Source: Clostridium sp. UBA4548 (lineage in GTDB: Bacteria > Bacillota > Clostridia > Clostridiales > Clostridiaceae). Taken from it: a stretch of DNA of 36,070 nucleotides. The notes beneath the pieces are model-generated. The model ran no database searches and had not been told where the DNA came from. It worked only from the letters and a program-made list of their open reading frames with translations. The position numbers and the translations under genes are program-made. The stretch is from positions 1 through 36,070 of the forward strand of contig NZ_DGLI01000046.1 in NCBI RefSeq assembly GCF_002387895.1, in the 5' to 3' direction. Below, in pieces: positions 9,495 through 16,014 of this stretch (within the stretch, counting starts at the first letter, position 1; each line of letters begins with the position of its first letter).

Positions 9495-9523
9495 TTGTTA
9501 TATGGAATTTTTTCCATTATAAT
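9495..9523 (+). promoter_or_regulatory. Sigma-A promoter with palindromic spacer before the NlpC/P60 gene
   Basis: TTGTTA (9495-9500), a 17-base spacer and a perfect TATAAT (9518-9523). The spacer contains a perfect 6-bp inverted repeat, ATGGAA-TTTT-TTCCAT (9502-9517), positioned where a repressor could block polymerase. The transcript should start near 9530. Confidence 0.65.
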
Positions 9524-9572
9524 TTAAGTAATGCAATTTATATTGTTAGTTTTGGGAGTGGGGGGTAAAGAA

Positions 9573-11048
9573 TTGAAAAGTAAACATCTTAAATGTCTAT
9601 GTGCAGTAACCTTTGCTGTAGGCATATCACTTAAATTAAATACTGGCGTTGCAGTAGCAAACCCAAATGTAAATAATGAGTCAACTTCTCTTAAAGCTAG
9701 TAGTGGTGTTATTACTGCTGATGCACTGAATGTCAGATCTTCTGCAAATACATCATCTACAATACTTGGGAAATTATACAAGGGTAATACTGTAACTATC
9801 GTTGATACCGTAAATGGTTGGCATAAAATCAACTTTAATAATAGAACAGGCTGGATACATGGAGAGTTTGTACAAACTGCAAAACCTGCAGAAACTCCTT
9901 CTGGCAAAGTTGGTACTGTAAACGCTACTGCTTTAAATGTAAGAAGTGGCGCTGGAACTAAGTTCGGCACTTTAGGTTCCTTAAAACAAAATACTAAAAT
10001 AACTATACTAGAAGCTACTAATGGTTGGTTCAAGATTAGTTATAACGGTTCTACAGGGTATGTAAGTCAAGATTATGTAACACTTGACTCTGGTAGTAGT
10101 GATTCTTCTAGACCAAGTCGTGGAGATAGTGGCACTACTTCTCCTCTGCAAAAGTCTGGGACAGTTAATGTTTCAGCCCTTAACTTAAGGACTGGCCCTG
10201 GTACTAATTATGGTATTATTAAGTCTTTATATTCAGGTAGTAAGCTAGAAGTTTTAGAGGAAATTAGTGGTTGGTATAAGGTAAGCTATAGTGGAAATAC
10301 AGGATATGTATCTAAAGAATTTGTTACTGTAGATAGTAACACTCAAGCTCCAACGCCAACACCACCACCTTCTAATGTAGAGAAACCTACTACTCCGCCT
10401 GTAATTGAGGCTCCAGTAGTTCAAGGCAAAGTTGCTATAATTTCAGCAGATGTCTTAAATGTGAGAAGTGGTGCAGGAACAAATTATAGTAAAATTGAAG
10501 TGGCTAGATACGGAAATAAGTTCCCTATACTTGCTCACTCAAATGGTTGGTATAAAATATCAATTAATAATAAGGAAGGTTGGGTCCATGGAGATTACAT
10601 TAAAGTAACTAACGCTACGGATGTTAACACTCCATTAGTAAGAGAAACCCCTGTTATTGAAAGCAGATACTCCGGTGAGGACATTGTGGCTGAAGCTGAA
10701 AAGTATTTAGGCGTTCCTTATCTTTGGGGTGGTTTTACTCCTATGGGATTTGATTGTTCAGGACTTACTCAATACGTATACAGAAAGCTTGGTGTTCAAC
10801 TTGAAAGAACAAGCTATTATCAAGTTCATCAAGGGATTACTGTAAGTAAAGAGGACCTTAAACCTGGAGACTTATTATTTTTCACTACTGATGATGCTAG
10901 GCCTGATTCAGTTTCCCATGTAGCTATTTACAAAGGAAATGATTTATTTATTCAAGCACCTAAACCTGGAGATGTAGTGAGAGTTTCCAACCTAAACTCT
11001 GCATATTATAGAAATACCTACTATATTGCTAAACGTATTATTAAATAA
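9573..11048 (+). CDS. Secreted cell-wall hydrolase: four SH3b domains plus NlpC/P60
   Basis: Likely an exported gamma-D-glutamyl endopeptidase that cuts peptide stems of peptidoglycan. A signal peptide (about residues 1-30) is followed by four bacterial SH3 domains, each with LNVRSG/LNLRTG-type cores, then a Pro/Thr linker before the fourth, then NlpC/P60. Catalytic residues are C395 (DCSGL), H449 (SHVAIY) and Q461 (QAPKPG) in this numbering. I chose TTG at 9573 because a GGGGGG ribosome site lies 7 bases before it; the ATG at 9531 has none and would add 14 residues before the signal peptide. The mature protein should bind the wall through the SH3b domains. Confidence 0.92.
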   Translation: MKSKHLKCLCAVTFAVGISLKLNTGVAVANPNVNNESTSLKASSGVITADALNVRSSANTSSTILGKLYKGNTVTIVDTVNGWHKINFNNRTGWIHGEFVQTAKPAETPSGKVGTVNATALNVRSGAGTKFGTLGSLKQNTKITILEATNGWFKISYNGSTGYVSQDYVTLDSGSSDSSRPSRGDSGTTSPLQKSGTVNVSALNLRTGPGTNYGIIKSLYSGSKLEVLEEISGWYKVSYSGNTGYVSKEFVTVDSNTQAPTPTPPPSNVEKPTTPPVIEAPVVQGKVAIISADVLNVRSGAGTNYSKIEVARYGNKFPILAHSNGWYKISINNKEGWVHGDYIKVTNATDVNTPLVRETPVIESRYSGEDIVAEAEKYLGVPYLWGGFTPMGFDCSGLTQYVYRKLGVQLERTSYYQVHQGITVSKEDLKPGDLLFFTTDDARPDSVSHVAIYKGNDLFIQAPKPGDVVRVSNLNSAYYRNTYYIAKRIIK

Positions 11049-11079
11049 TGGACAAGCCACTTCACCAGACTGTCCATTA
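11046..11079 (+). terminator. Terminator overlapping the stop codon of the NlpC/P60 gene
   Basis: A perfect 9-bp stem TAATGGACA/TGTCCATTA (11046-11054 with 11071-11079) includes the stop codon. The T tract after it is weak. Confidence 0.6.
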
Positions 11080-11170
11080 TTATGATTTATAATTAATTAA
11101 GCTAAAACAGCGAAATATTCAGGTCATATTGAAATATTTCATAATACCTAAAATATTTGAGTATAAAAAC

Positions 11171-11207
11171 AACCTTAATTGATAAGAATATAATTATAAT
11201 TAAGGTT
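11171..11207 (+). promoter_or_regulatory. Inverted repeat enclosing tandem -10 elements before the cold-shock gene
   Basis: A perfect 10-bp inverted repeat AACCTTAATT/AATTAAGGTT (11171-11180 with 11198-11207) encloses two adjacent TATAAT hexamers (11189-11194 and 11195-11200). No good -35 is placed for either. It may be an operator, or the leader hairpin that cold-shock mRNAs often carry. Confidence 0.45.
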
Positions 11208-11263
11208 AACCAAATATGAAAAATTGATTTTTCGCTTTATTTTTTTATTCAGGAGGAAGTTAA

Positions 11264-11464
11264 ATGAAAACAGGTACAGTTAAATGGTTTAATGCTGAAA
11301 AAGGATTTGGATTTTTATCGGTTGAAGGAGAAGAAGATGTATTCGTACATTTCTCTGCTATATCAGGTGATGGCTACAAATCTTTAGAAGAAGGTCAAAG
11401 AGTTCAATTTGACGTAGTTGAAGGTGCTAGAGGTCCTCAAGCATCTAACGTTTCAAAAATTTAA
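11264..11464 (+). CDS. Cold-shock protein (CspA family)
   Basis: A single cold-shock domain of 66 residues that binds single-stranded RNA and DNA and melts RNA structure. The RNP1 motif KGFGFL and RNP2 motif VFVHFS are intact, and the typical start MKTGTVKWFN is present. The ATG follows AGGAGG at 7 bases. An AT-rich upstream region with an inverted repeat may control expression. The paralogue cannot be named from sequence alone. Confidence 0.96.
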   Translation: MKTGTVKWFNAEKGFGFLSVEGEEDVFVHFSAISGDGYKSLEEGQRVQFDVVEGARGPQASNVSKI

Positions 11465-11479
11465 TAATAAAAAAATATT

Positions 11480-11510
11480 ACACCTTTCAATTTGAAAGGT
11501 GTTTTATATA
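11480..11510 (+). terminator. Terminator of the cold-shock gene
   Basis: An 11-bp palindrome ACACCTTTCAA/TTGAAAGGTGT (11480-11502) is followed by TTTT and more T-rich sequence. Confidence 0.8.
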
Positions 11511-11531
11511 TCTTTTCATTATAAAATCTTC

Positions 11532-12647
11532 TTAGGAAGATTTTTTTCTTTGATTTTTTTCTTTTTTGTAGTTTTTCACTTCATACATCTTCTCATCTGC
11601 TTCATGAATTAATTCTTCTAAATTCTTACTTGAATCCGTTACTTCTATGATTCCGTAGCTAAAATCCAATTTTATATCCCCTATAGTTTCATGACTATAA
11701 ACCTCCCGCACTTCTTCAATGATCTTAACAGCACTCTTTCCATCTCCATGAGGAATAAAAACTATAAACTCGTCTCCCGCCATTCTTCCATAGATGTAAG
11801 AAGAATTCATTTTTTTTTGCAATATGTTTGATATTAACATTAAGGCTTTATCTCCTGATTTATGCCCATAGGCATCATTAATTCTCTTAAAATTATCCAA
11901 ATCAATAAATATTAATGTAGACTTTTTACATTTATTTTTTGACATTTCTAGGTGGTAACTTAGAAGATATTCTAGGTATCTTCTATTGTAGAGCCCTGTA
12001 AGCACATCATAATTAGCTTGGTATCTTAAATCATCCTGTATTAAGAATACCCTTAGTACTAGTTTAAGTTCATTAATTATATATTTTAAATACTTTATAT
12101 CATCTTCTGAAAAAATAGCACCCTTTTCAGTACTATCTAAATTAATTACCCCTATAACTCTGTCATTTATAGAAATGGGACAACTTAAGGTACAGCAAAT
12201 ATCTAGAGCCTCTGTATCCTGAAAAATTTTGTGTTTTTCAAAATTCAGTATGTTCTTATTAAATTTTGCTGGATTTTTTATTACTGCAATGCCTTTAAAC
12301 TGGTTTTTTGCGTATAAAAACACTTCCTCTTTTCTTAATGTAATTTCCTTAAGTTCCTCAGAATATCCTACTAAAGCTTCATAATGAAACAGCTTATCTT
12401 TTGCTTCCATTAGTATGCTTCCCTTAGACGCTTTAGGTAACATATCAATAGCCGCTCTTAGAATAAGCTTATACACTTGTTCCTTATCTACAGCTTCTAT
12501 AACCTTTTCTCTTAAATCATATAATATATCTTTTGTATTATTTAAATATGCAATCTTATTTTTGTGTAACTTCATAGTTATCAATTGTATCCCAATTAGT
12601 ATAAAACATATTAGCAATAGTCTATCCTTTATACTCACCCAACCCAT
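11532..12647 (-). CDS. GAF-GGDEF protein with AGDEF active-site motif
   Basis: A predicted signalling protein: an N-terminal hydrophobic helix (about residues 8-26), a GAF-like sensor domain (about 54-200) and a C-terminal GGDEF domain (about 210-360). The signature reads AGDEF (290-294) rather than GGDEF, and no RxxD inhibitory site precedes it. The metal-site IDLDNFK block is intact, and AGDEF enzymes are active in some known cases, so activity remains possible. I chose ATG at 12647: it has AGGTGG at about 6 bases, while the upstream GTG at 12656 has no site and would leave almost no leader. The C terminus is Lys-rich. Confidence 0.87.
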   Translation of the reverse strand: MGWVSIKDRLLLICFILIGIQLITMKLHKNKIAYLNNTKDILYDLREKVIEAVDKEQVYKLILRAAIDMLPKASKGSILMEAKDKLFHYEALVGYSEELKEITLRKEEVFLYAKNQFKGIAVIKNPAKFNKNILNFEKHKIFQDTEALDICCTLSCPISINDRVIGVINLDSTEKGAIFSEDDIKYLKYIINELKLVLRVFLIQDDLRYQANYDVLTGLYNRRYLEYLLSYHLEMSKNKCKKSTLIFIDLDNFKRINDAYGHKSGDKALMLISNILQKKMNSSYIYGRMAGDEFIVFIPHGDGKSAVKIIEEVREVYSHETIGDIKLDFSYGIIEVTDSSKNLEELIHEADEKMYEVKNYKKEKNQRKKSS

Positions 12648-12667
12648 AAGCACCACCTCTAAAGTCC

Positions 12668-12696
12668 ATTATATCTAGTATAATATATACTTTCAA
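12668..12696 (-). promoter_or_regulatory. Sigma-A promoter of the GAF-GGDEF gene
   Basis: On the minus strand TTGAAA (12691-12696), a 17-base spacer and a perfect TATAAT (12668-12673). The predicted leader is only about 14 bases, which supports the start at 12647. Confidence 0.75.
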
Positions 12697-12858
12697 TTAA
12701 ATTTCCTATTTATTTAGAATAAATATGCTTTCCTAAAGGAAAACTAACTTAAGCAGGTTACTTCCTTTAAATTTTACTCTAAATCAAAAGTTGGATTAAA
12801 ATAAGACCATTTTTTCCATGTGAAAAGTAACCTATATTTTTTATTACGGAGGAATGTT

Positions 12859-13038
12859 ATGTTAGGTAAAATAATTGATATTAATAATACTGATGCCTTT
12901 GTGGAACTCATGGATGGAACAACTATGGATGTGTCCATTAATCGGCTTCCTTCAAATTCTAGGGTAGGTGATAGGGTAGACATAAACATGACTAAACCCT
13001 TAAATATGTTAAATGATAAAATGATAGACTTTTTTTAA
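12859..13038 (+). CDS. Small hypothetical protein, DUF3006-like
   Basis: A 59-residue soluble protein. The layout (an N-terminal I-D-x-I/N segment, a short beta-rich middle with alternating Val/Glu, then RLP and VGDRVDI) resembles small DUF3006 proteins of Firmicutes, whose function is unknown. I chose ATG at 12859 because GGAGG lies 6 bases before it; the longer frame from GTG at 12820 has no ribosome site and would add a non-conserved tail. It stands divergent from the GAF-GGDEF gene. Confidence 0.7.
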   Translation: MLGKIIDINNTDAFVELMDGTTMDVSINRLPSNSRVGDRVDINMTKPLNMLNDKMIDFF

Positions 13039-13195
13039 GTGCTAAATAAATTTTTTCATGAATTCTTTTAAATCTTATACTTATTATCAAAGGCCCCTTG
13101 GAAAATTCAGTAAAATTCTATGGAATCATTGCATTACACCCATGAATATACTAAAATATAATTAGAGTTGAAATTTATTTTGACTAAATTTAATA

Positions 13196-13327
13196 TGTGC
13201 TAGGGGTGCCGTTGGCTGAGAGATGATTATATTCATTAACCCTTTTACCTGATCTGGTTAATACCAGCGTAGGGAAGCGTTTAAGATAAAAAGATTAACC
13301 GTATTCCTAGGAATATGGTTTTTTTAG
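13196..13327 (+). promoter_or_regulatory. TPP riboswitch with terminator
   Basis: The thiamine pyrophosphate aptamer is clear: GGGGTGC (about 13203), GCTGAGA (13215-13221), ACCTGATCTGG and the TAATACCAGCGTAGGGAAG block (about 13247-13277). It is followed by a terminator stem (13297-13307 with 13310-13320, one G-U pair) and seven T. Bound TPP should stop transcription into thiT. A candidate -10 (TATAAT, 13157-13162) lies upstream with a poor -35. Confidence 0.97.
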
Positions 13328-13366
13328 TTTAAACACTCCTATAGCACTAAACTGGGAGGAATTTTT

Positions 13367-14002
13367 ATGTCATTTACAGAAAATCTTAAAGAAATTTTAT
13401 CAAACAAAACCACTATTATTACTCTCATCGGAGTACTTATAATGATGGTATCTTTCACTAGAATTAAAAAGGTTAAACTTACTTCTAGACTTATGGCCCA
13501 CATTGGTCTTGCCCTTGCTTTATCTACAGTATTACAGTTTTTTAAATTATTTGAGTTACCTTATGGTGGAAGTGCTACCTTAGGAAGTATGCTGCCTATA
13601 ATCGTTATATCTCTATTATATGGTCCAACGGTAGGTGTACTAACTGGCTTTCTATACGGGTTAGTTAACTTTGTTATAGGACCAGCTTATATACTTCACC
13701 CAATTCAGGTCTTATTCGATTATTCACTTCCTTTCATGGCAATAGGTCTTGCAGGTGTACTAAAGAATAATAGAATTCTTGCAGTAATCTTTGCCTTCCT
13801 TTGCAGATTTGTATTCCACTTCATTTCTGGAGTAGTATTCTTTGGAGATTATGCAAAAGAAGGAATGTCACCAATTTTATATTCCTTCCTATACAATGGT
13901 GGGTATTTGTTAGCAGATTGCCTGATTTGTGTAGCAATTATTTCAGTGGTTAAAATTGATTTAATATTAAAGAAAACCAACGGTTTCAACAATGCCGCTT
14001 AA
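13367..14002 (+). CDS. thiT: Energy-coupled thiamine transporter, S component ThiT
   Basis: The substrate-binding membrane subunit of an ECF-type thiamine importer. It has about six hydrophobic helices over 211 residues, with family blocks GSMLPIIVISLLYGP, GFLYGLVNF and a C-terminal region with HFISGVVFFG and GGYLLAD. The energising subunits EcfA, EcfA' and EcfT are not in this window, as usual for group II ECF systems that share a common module. The TPP riboswitch directly upstream strongly supports the substrate. The ATG has GGGAGG at 7 bases. Confidence 0.95.
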   Translation: MSFTENLKEILSNKTTIITLIGVLIMMVSFTRIKKVKLTSRLMAHIGLALALSTVLQFFKLFELPYGGSATLGSMLPIIVISLLYGPTVGVLTGFLYGLVNFVIGPAYILHPIQVLFDYSLPFMAIGLAGVLKNNRILAVIFAFLCRFVFHFISGVVFFGDYAKEGMSPILYSFLYNGGYLLADCLICVAIISVVKIDLILKKTNGFNNAA

Positions 14003-14071
14003 TAGATAATTTCAAAGATTATTTTTCAGTTAAAGATGCTGTGTTTTAATTAAACCTATAAAACATATAAA

Positions 14072-14110
14072 AAATGAAACTATATTATTAAATACAGTTT
14101 CATTTTTTTA
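14072..14110 (+). terminator. Terminator of thiT
   Basis: A perfect 10-bp stem AAATGAAACT/AGTTTCATTT (14072-14081 with 14096-14105) runs into a T tract. The A-rich left side may also allow termination on the minus strand. Confidence 0.8.
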
Positions 14111-14183
14111 TTACTTATTTACTTACGATTTATGATGTGAAAAGGAACTATTCCTCTCCAAAATGTAATTAAATTTATGTCTT

Positions 14184-14993
14184 CTAGAAGTTTTCTGGCT
14201 TTTCAGTAGTAATATTTATCTTCCAGCTACCTTGTTCATATACATTATTTATATAATAAGTCACAGGTTTCACCTTAGGATCCCCCTGAAAAGTTACAAT
14301 TGCTTTATACTTAGTAGCGGTATATCCTTCAGTTTTCACTGTCATTACTACATCATAACCTTCTAAGTTATCACCCTTAGCAATTTCGGCATTTTGTATT
14401 TTCTTTAGCCTATCCTCAAAATACATAATATCTGTAGAAAGTTGATATTTAGTTGTTTCTATATCACTTTTAATGTTTAAGCCTATCTTTTTACCCTTAT
14501 TATCTCCGGTGTTAAAGGTTTCTAGGGTTCTTAGTAAGCTTTCATAGTATATATTTTCAAAATCTATTGGTTTTCTGTTATTACCAAAATTTTTAATTAT
14601 ATCATTATCTAATCTGTTAGATACAATATAATTTTTGCCCTCATTATAAAAGTTAGCTCCGTTTCCTTTGTCTAACCCTGCTACATAGTTAAATTTACTT
14701 ATCTTATCCGGTGCTTCATAAATCTCAAAAATATAATCTGGTTCTAAGGAAGTCTTTCCTTCCACTTCCTTTGCGCTAGAAAGAAGCTGATATATATCCA
14801 GAACTGCCTCTTCATCGGTTACAGTAAATTTATAGCTTTTATCTCTAGTACTTTGAATAGTTATTTTCATAACGCCTCGTTGCTTTATGTATTCAAAATC
14901 CTTATTTTTTTTCGGAATAATTGCACAGGCTGATAAAAATGAAGTTGCTATCAATATTGTTATTATAATTAAATACTTATTTAAATTTCTCAT
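14184..14993 (-). CDS. Predicted lipoprotein of unknown function
   Basis: A 269-residue exported protein with a lipobox (LSAC, Cys near residue 23), so it is probably anchored to the outer face of the membrane. The region after it has an alternating beta pattern (about residues 40-110, with a KITIQS start) and a C-terminal segment (about 175-265) that looks like a separate beta-rich domain. I recognise no enzyme motif. I chose ATG at 14993 because GGAGG lies 5 bases before it; the ATG four codons upstream overlaps that site. The neighbour at 15187-15783 is also exported, but a terminator separates them. Confidence 0.75.
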   Translation of the reverse strand: MRNLNKYLIIITILIATSFLSACAIIPKKNKDFEYIKQRGVMKITIQSTRDKSYKFTVTDEEAVLDIYQLLSSAKEVEGKTSLEPDYIFEIYEAPDKISKFNYVAGLDKGNGANFYNEGKNYIVSNRLDNDIIKNFGNNRKPIDFENIYYESLLRTLETFNTGDNKGKKIGLNIKSDIETTKYQLSTDIMYFEDRLKKIQNAEIAKGDNLEGYDVVMTVKTEGYTATKYKAIVTFQGDPKVKPVTYYINNVYEQGSWKINITTEKPENF

Positions 14994-15015
14994 TTTCCCC
15001 TCCATAACAAAAATT

Positions 15016-15038
15016 TAGAGAAGCATTATGCTTCTCTA
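15016..15038 (-). terminator. Terminator between the two exported-protein genes
   Basis: A perfect 10-bp stem TAGAGAAGCA/TGCTTCTCTA with a 3-base loop (15016-15025 with 15029-15038), T-rich on both sides. It ends transcription of the 15187-15783 gene about 150 bases after its stop. Confidence 0.7.
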
Positions 15039-15186
15039 ATTATTTTTCTTACTTAGTATAAACTACATTTATTAATAAATATAGTTATTAAACATTTTAG
15101 CGTACTTATATTATAATACTTCTTCTCATAACTTTACAAGTTATATCCCAATTATTTTACATTGTACATAATTAAAATTATATAGT

Positions 15187-15783
15187 CTACCCCTTTAATA
15201 TATCATTAAAAGAAAAGGTATTTATTATATTTTCTAAAAATATAGGTGTGTTTTCTTTATGCTTTTCATCGTTTATAACAAAATTTACTTTTATAATATA
15301 ATCCTTTTGCTTAATATAGTAATTATAAATTTTATTAGTTTTATAATTATTTATACTTAGATTATATTGAAGGATATATCCATCATTATTTTTAATTTTT
15401 GATGGATTCAAGGTGTAATCTTTAATCCCCATATTTTTAATTTCTTTTATATCTACATCAATTAACTTTTTCATATCATCCTTTGTGCTGATAATTTGTA
15501 TAAATCCATGGGTATATGTATCATCAGATACAAATTCATTAAAGTAAATGACATTTTCTCTACTACTTGAACCTTCACTTGCAATCCATGACTGTGGAAG
15601 ACTATAGCTTAACTTACCTTCTAAAGCATCATATTTTTTAAAGGATCCTATATTATTTTGAATTAAAGTGGCCATTTTTAATTTACTCTCAAAATACTGA
15701 CCAAGTCCAACTATAGTAATCATTAATCCTATGAGTATCACTACTAACCCTGTCTGCCTATTCTTTGCTATCATTACTCTCAT
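15187..15783 (-). CDS. Single-pass membrane protein with exported domain, unknown function
   Basis: A 198-residue protein with one N-terminal membrane helix (about residues 11-29) and an exported domain. The exported part has a SYSLPQSW block and a beta-rich pattern reminiscent of PsbP/DUF1795-like domains; this is only a resemblance. I chose ATG at 15783 because AAGGAGG precedes it by about 9 bases; the longer frame from 15828 would start inside a strong hairpin. That 17-bp hairpin lies just upstream of the ribosome site and may influence translation. Confidence 0.7.
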   Translation of the reverse strand: MRVMIAKNRQTGLVVILIGLMITIVGLGQYFESKLKMATLIQNNIGSFKKYDALEGKLSYSLPQSWIASEGSSSRENVIYFNEFVSDDTYTHGFIQIISTKDDMKKLIDVDIKEIKNMGIKDYTLNPSKIKNNDGYILQYNLSINNYKTNKIYNYYIKQKDYIIKVNFVINDEKHKENTPIFLENIINTFSFNDILKG

Positions 15784-15807
15784 CCTGTGGTTCCTCCTTT
15801 TATACAT

Positions 15808-15854
15808 TATAAATGTACAAGTACCCATTCATCGCTAGGTACTTGTACATTTAT
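15808..15854. repeat. Perfect 17-bp inverted repeat in the leader of the 15187-15783 gene
   Basis: The 17 bases 15808-15824 (core AAATGTACAAGTACC) pair perfectly with 15838-15854 across a 13-base loop. There is no T tract on the minus strand, so it is not a simple terminator. It sits about 11 bases upstream of the AAGGAGG site of the next gene. Confidence 0.8.
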
Positions 15855-15961
15855 TTATAATAAAAATTAGCTTTAATTTATAATTAATACTATAACTAAC
15901 CTTAAATTAAAATTAATTCTTTGTAATATATCTATGAGGCTTGTATAAAAAATAGAATAAA

Positions 15962-16007
15962 TTTAAGTAAAAAAATAATCCCCTACCTTATCAGCAGAGG
16001 ATTATTT
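15962..16007 (-). terminator. Terminator of the Gly/Thr repeat protein gene
   Basis: A 9-bp stem AAATAATCC/GGATTATTT (15973-15981 with 15999-16007) is followed on the minus strand by a run of T. Confidence 0.75.
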
Positions 16008-16014
16008 CATAGTT

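Noticed and set aside
9524..10033. 169-codon minus-strand frame opposite the NlpC/P60 gene
   Set aside because: It is fully antisense to a well-supported gene with signal peptide and SH3b domains and extends across its promoter.
12774..12989. 71-codon minus-strand frame opposite the small DUF3006-like gene
   Set aside because: The plus-strand frame has a strong ribosome site and family-like pattern; this one has neither.
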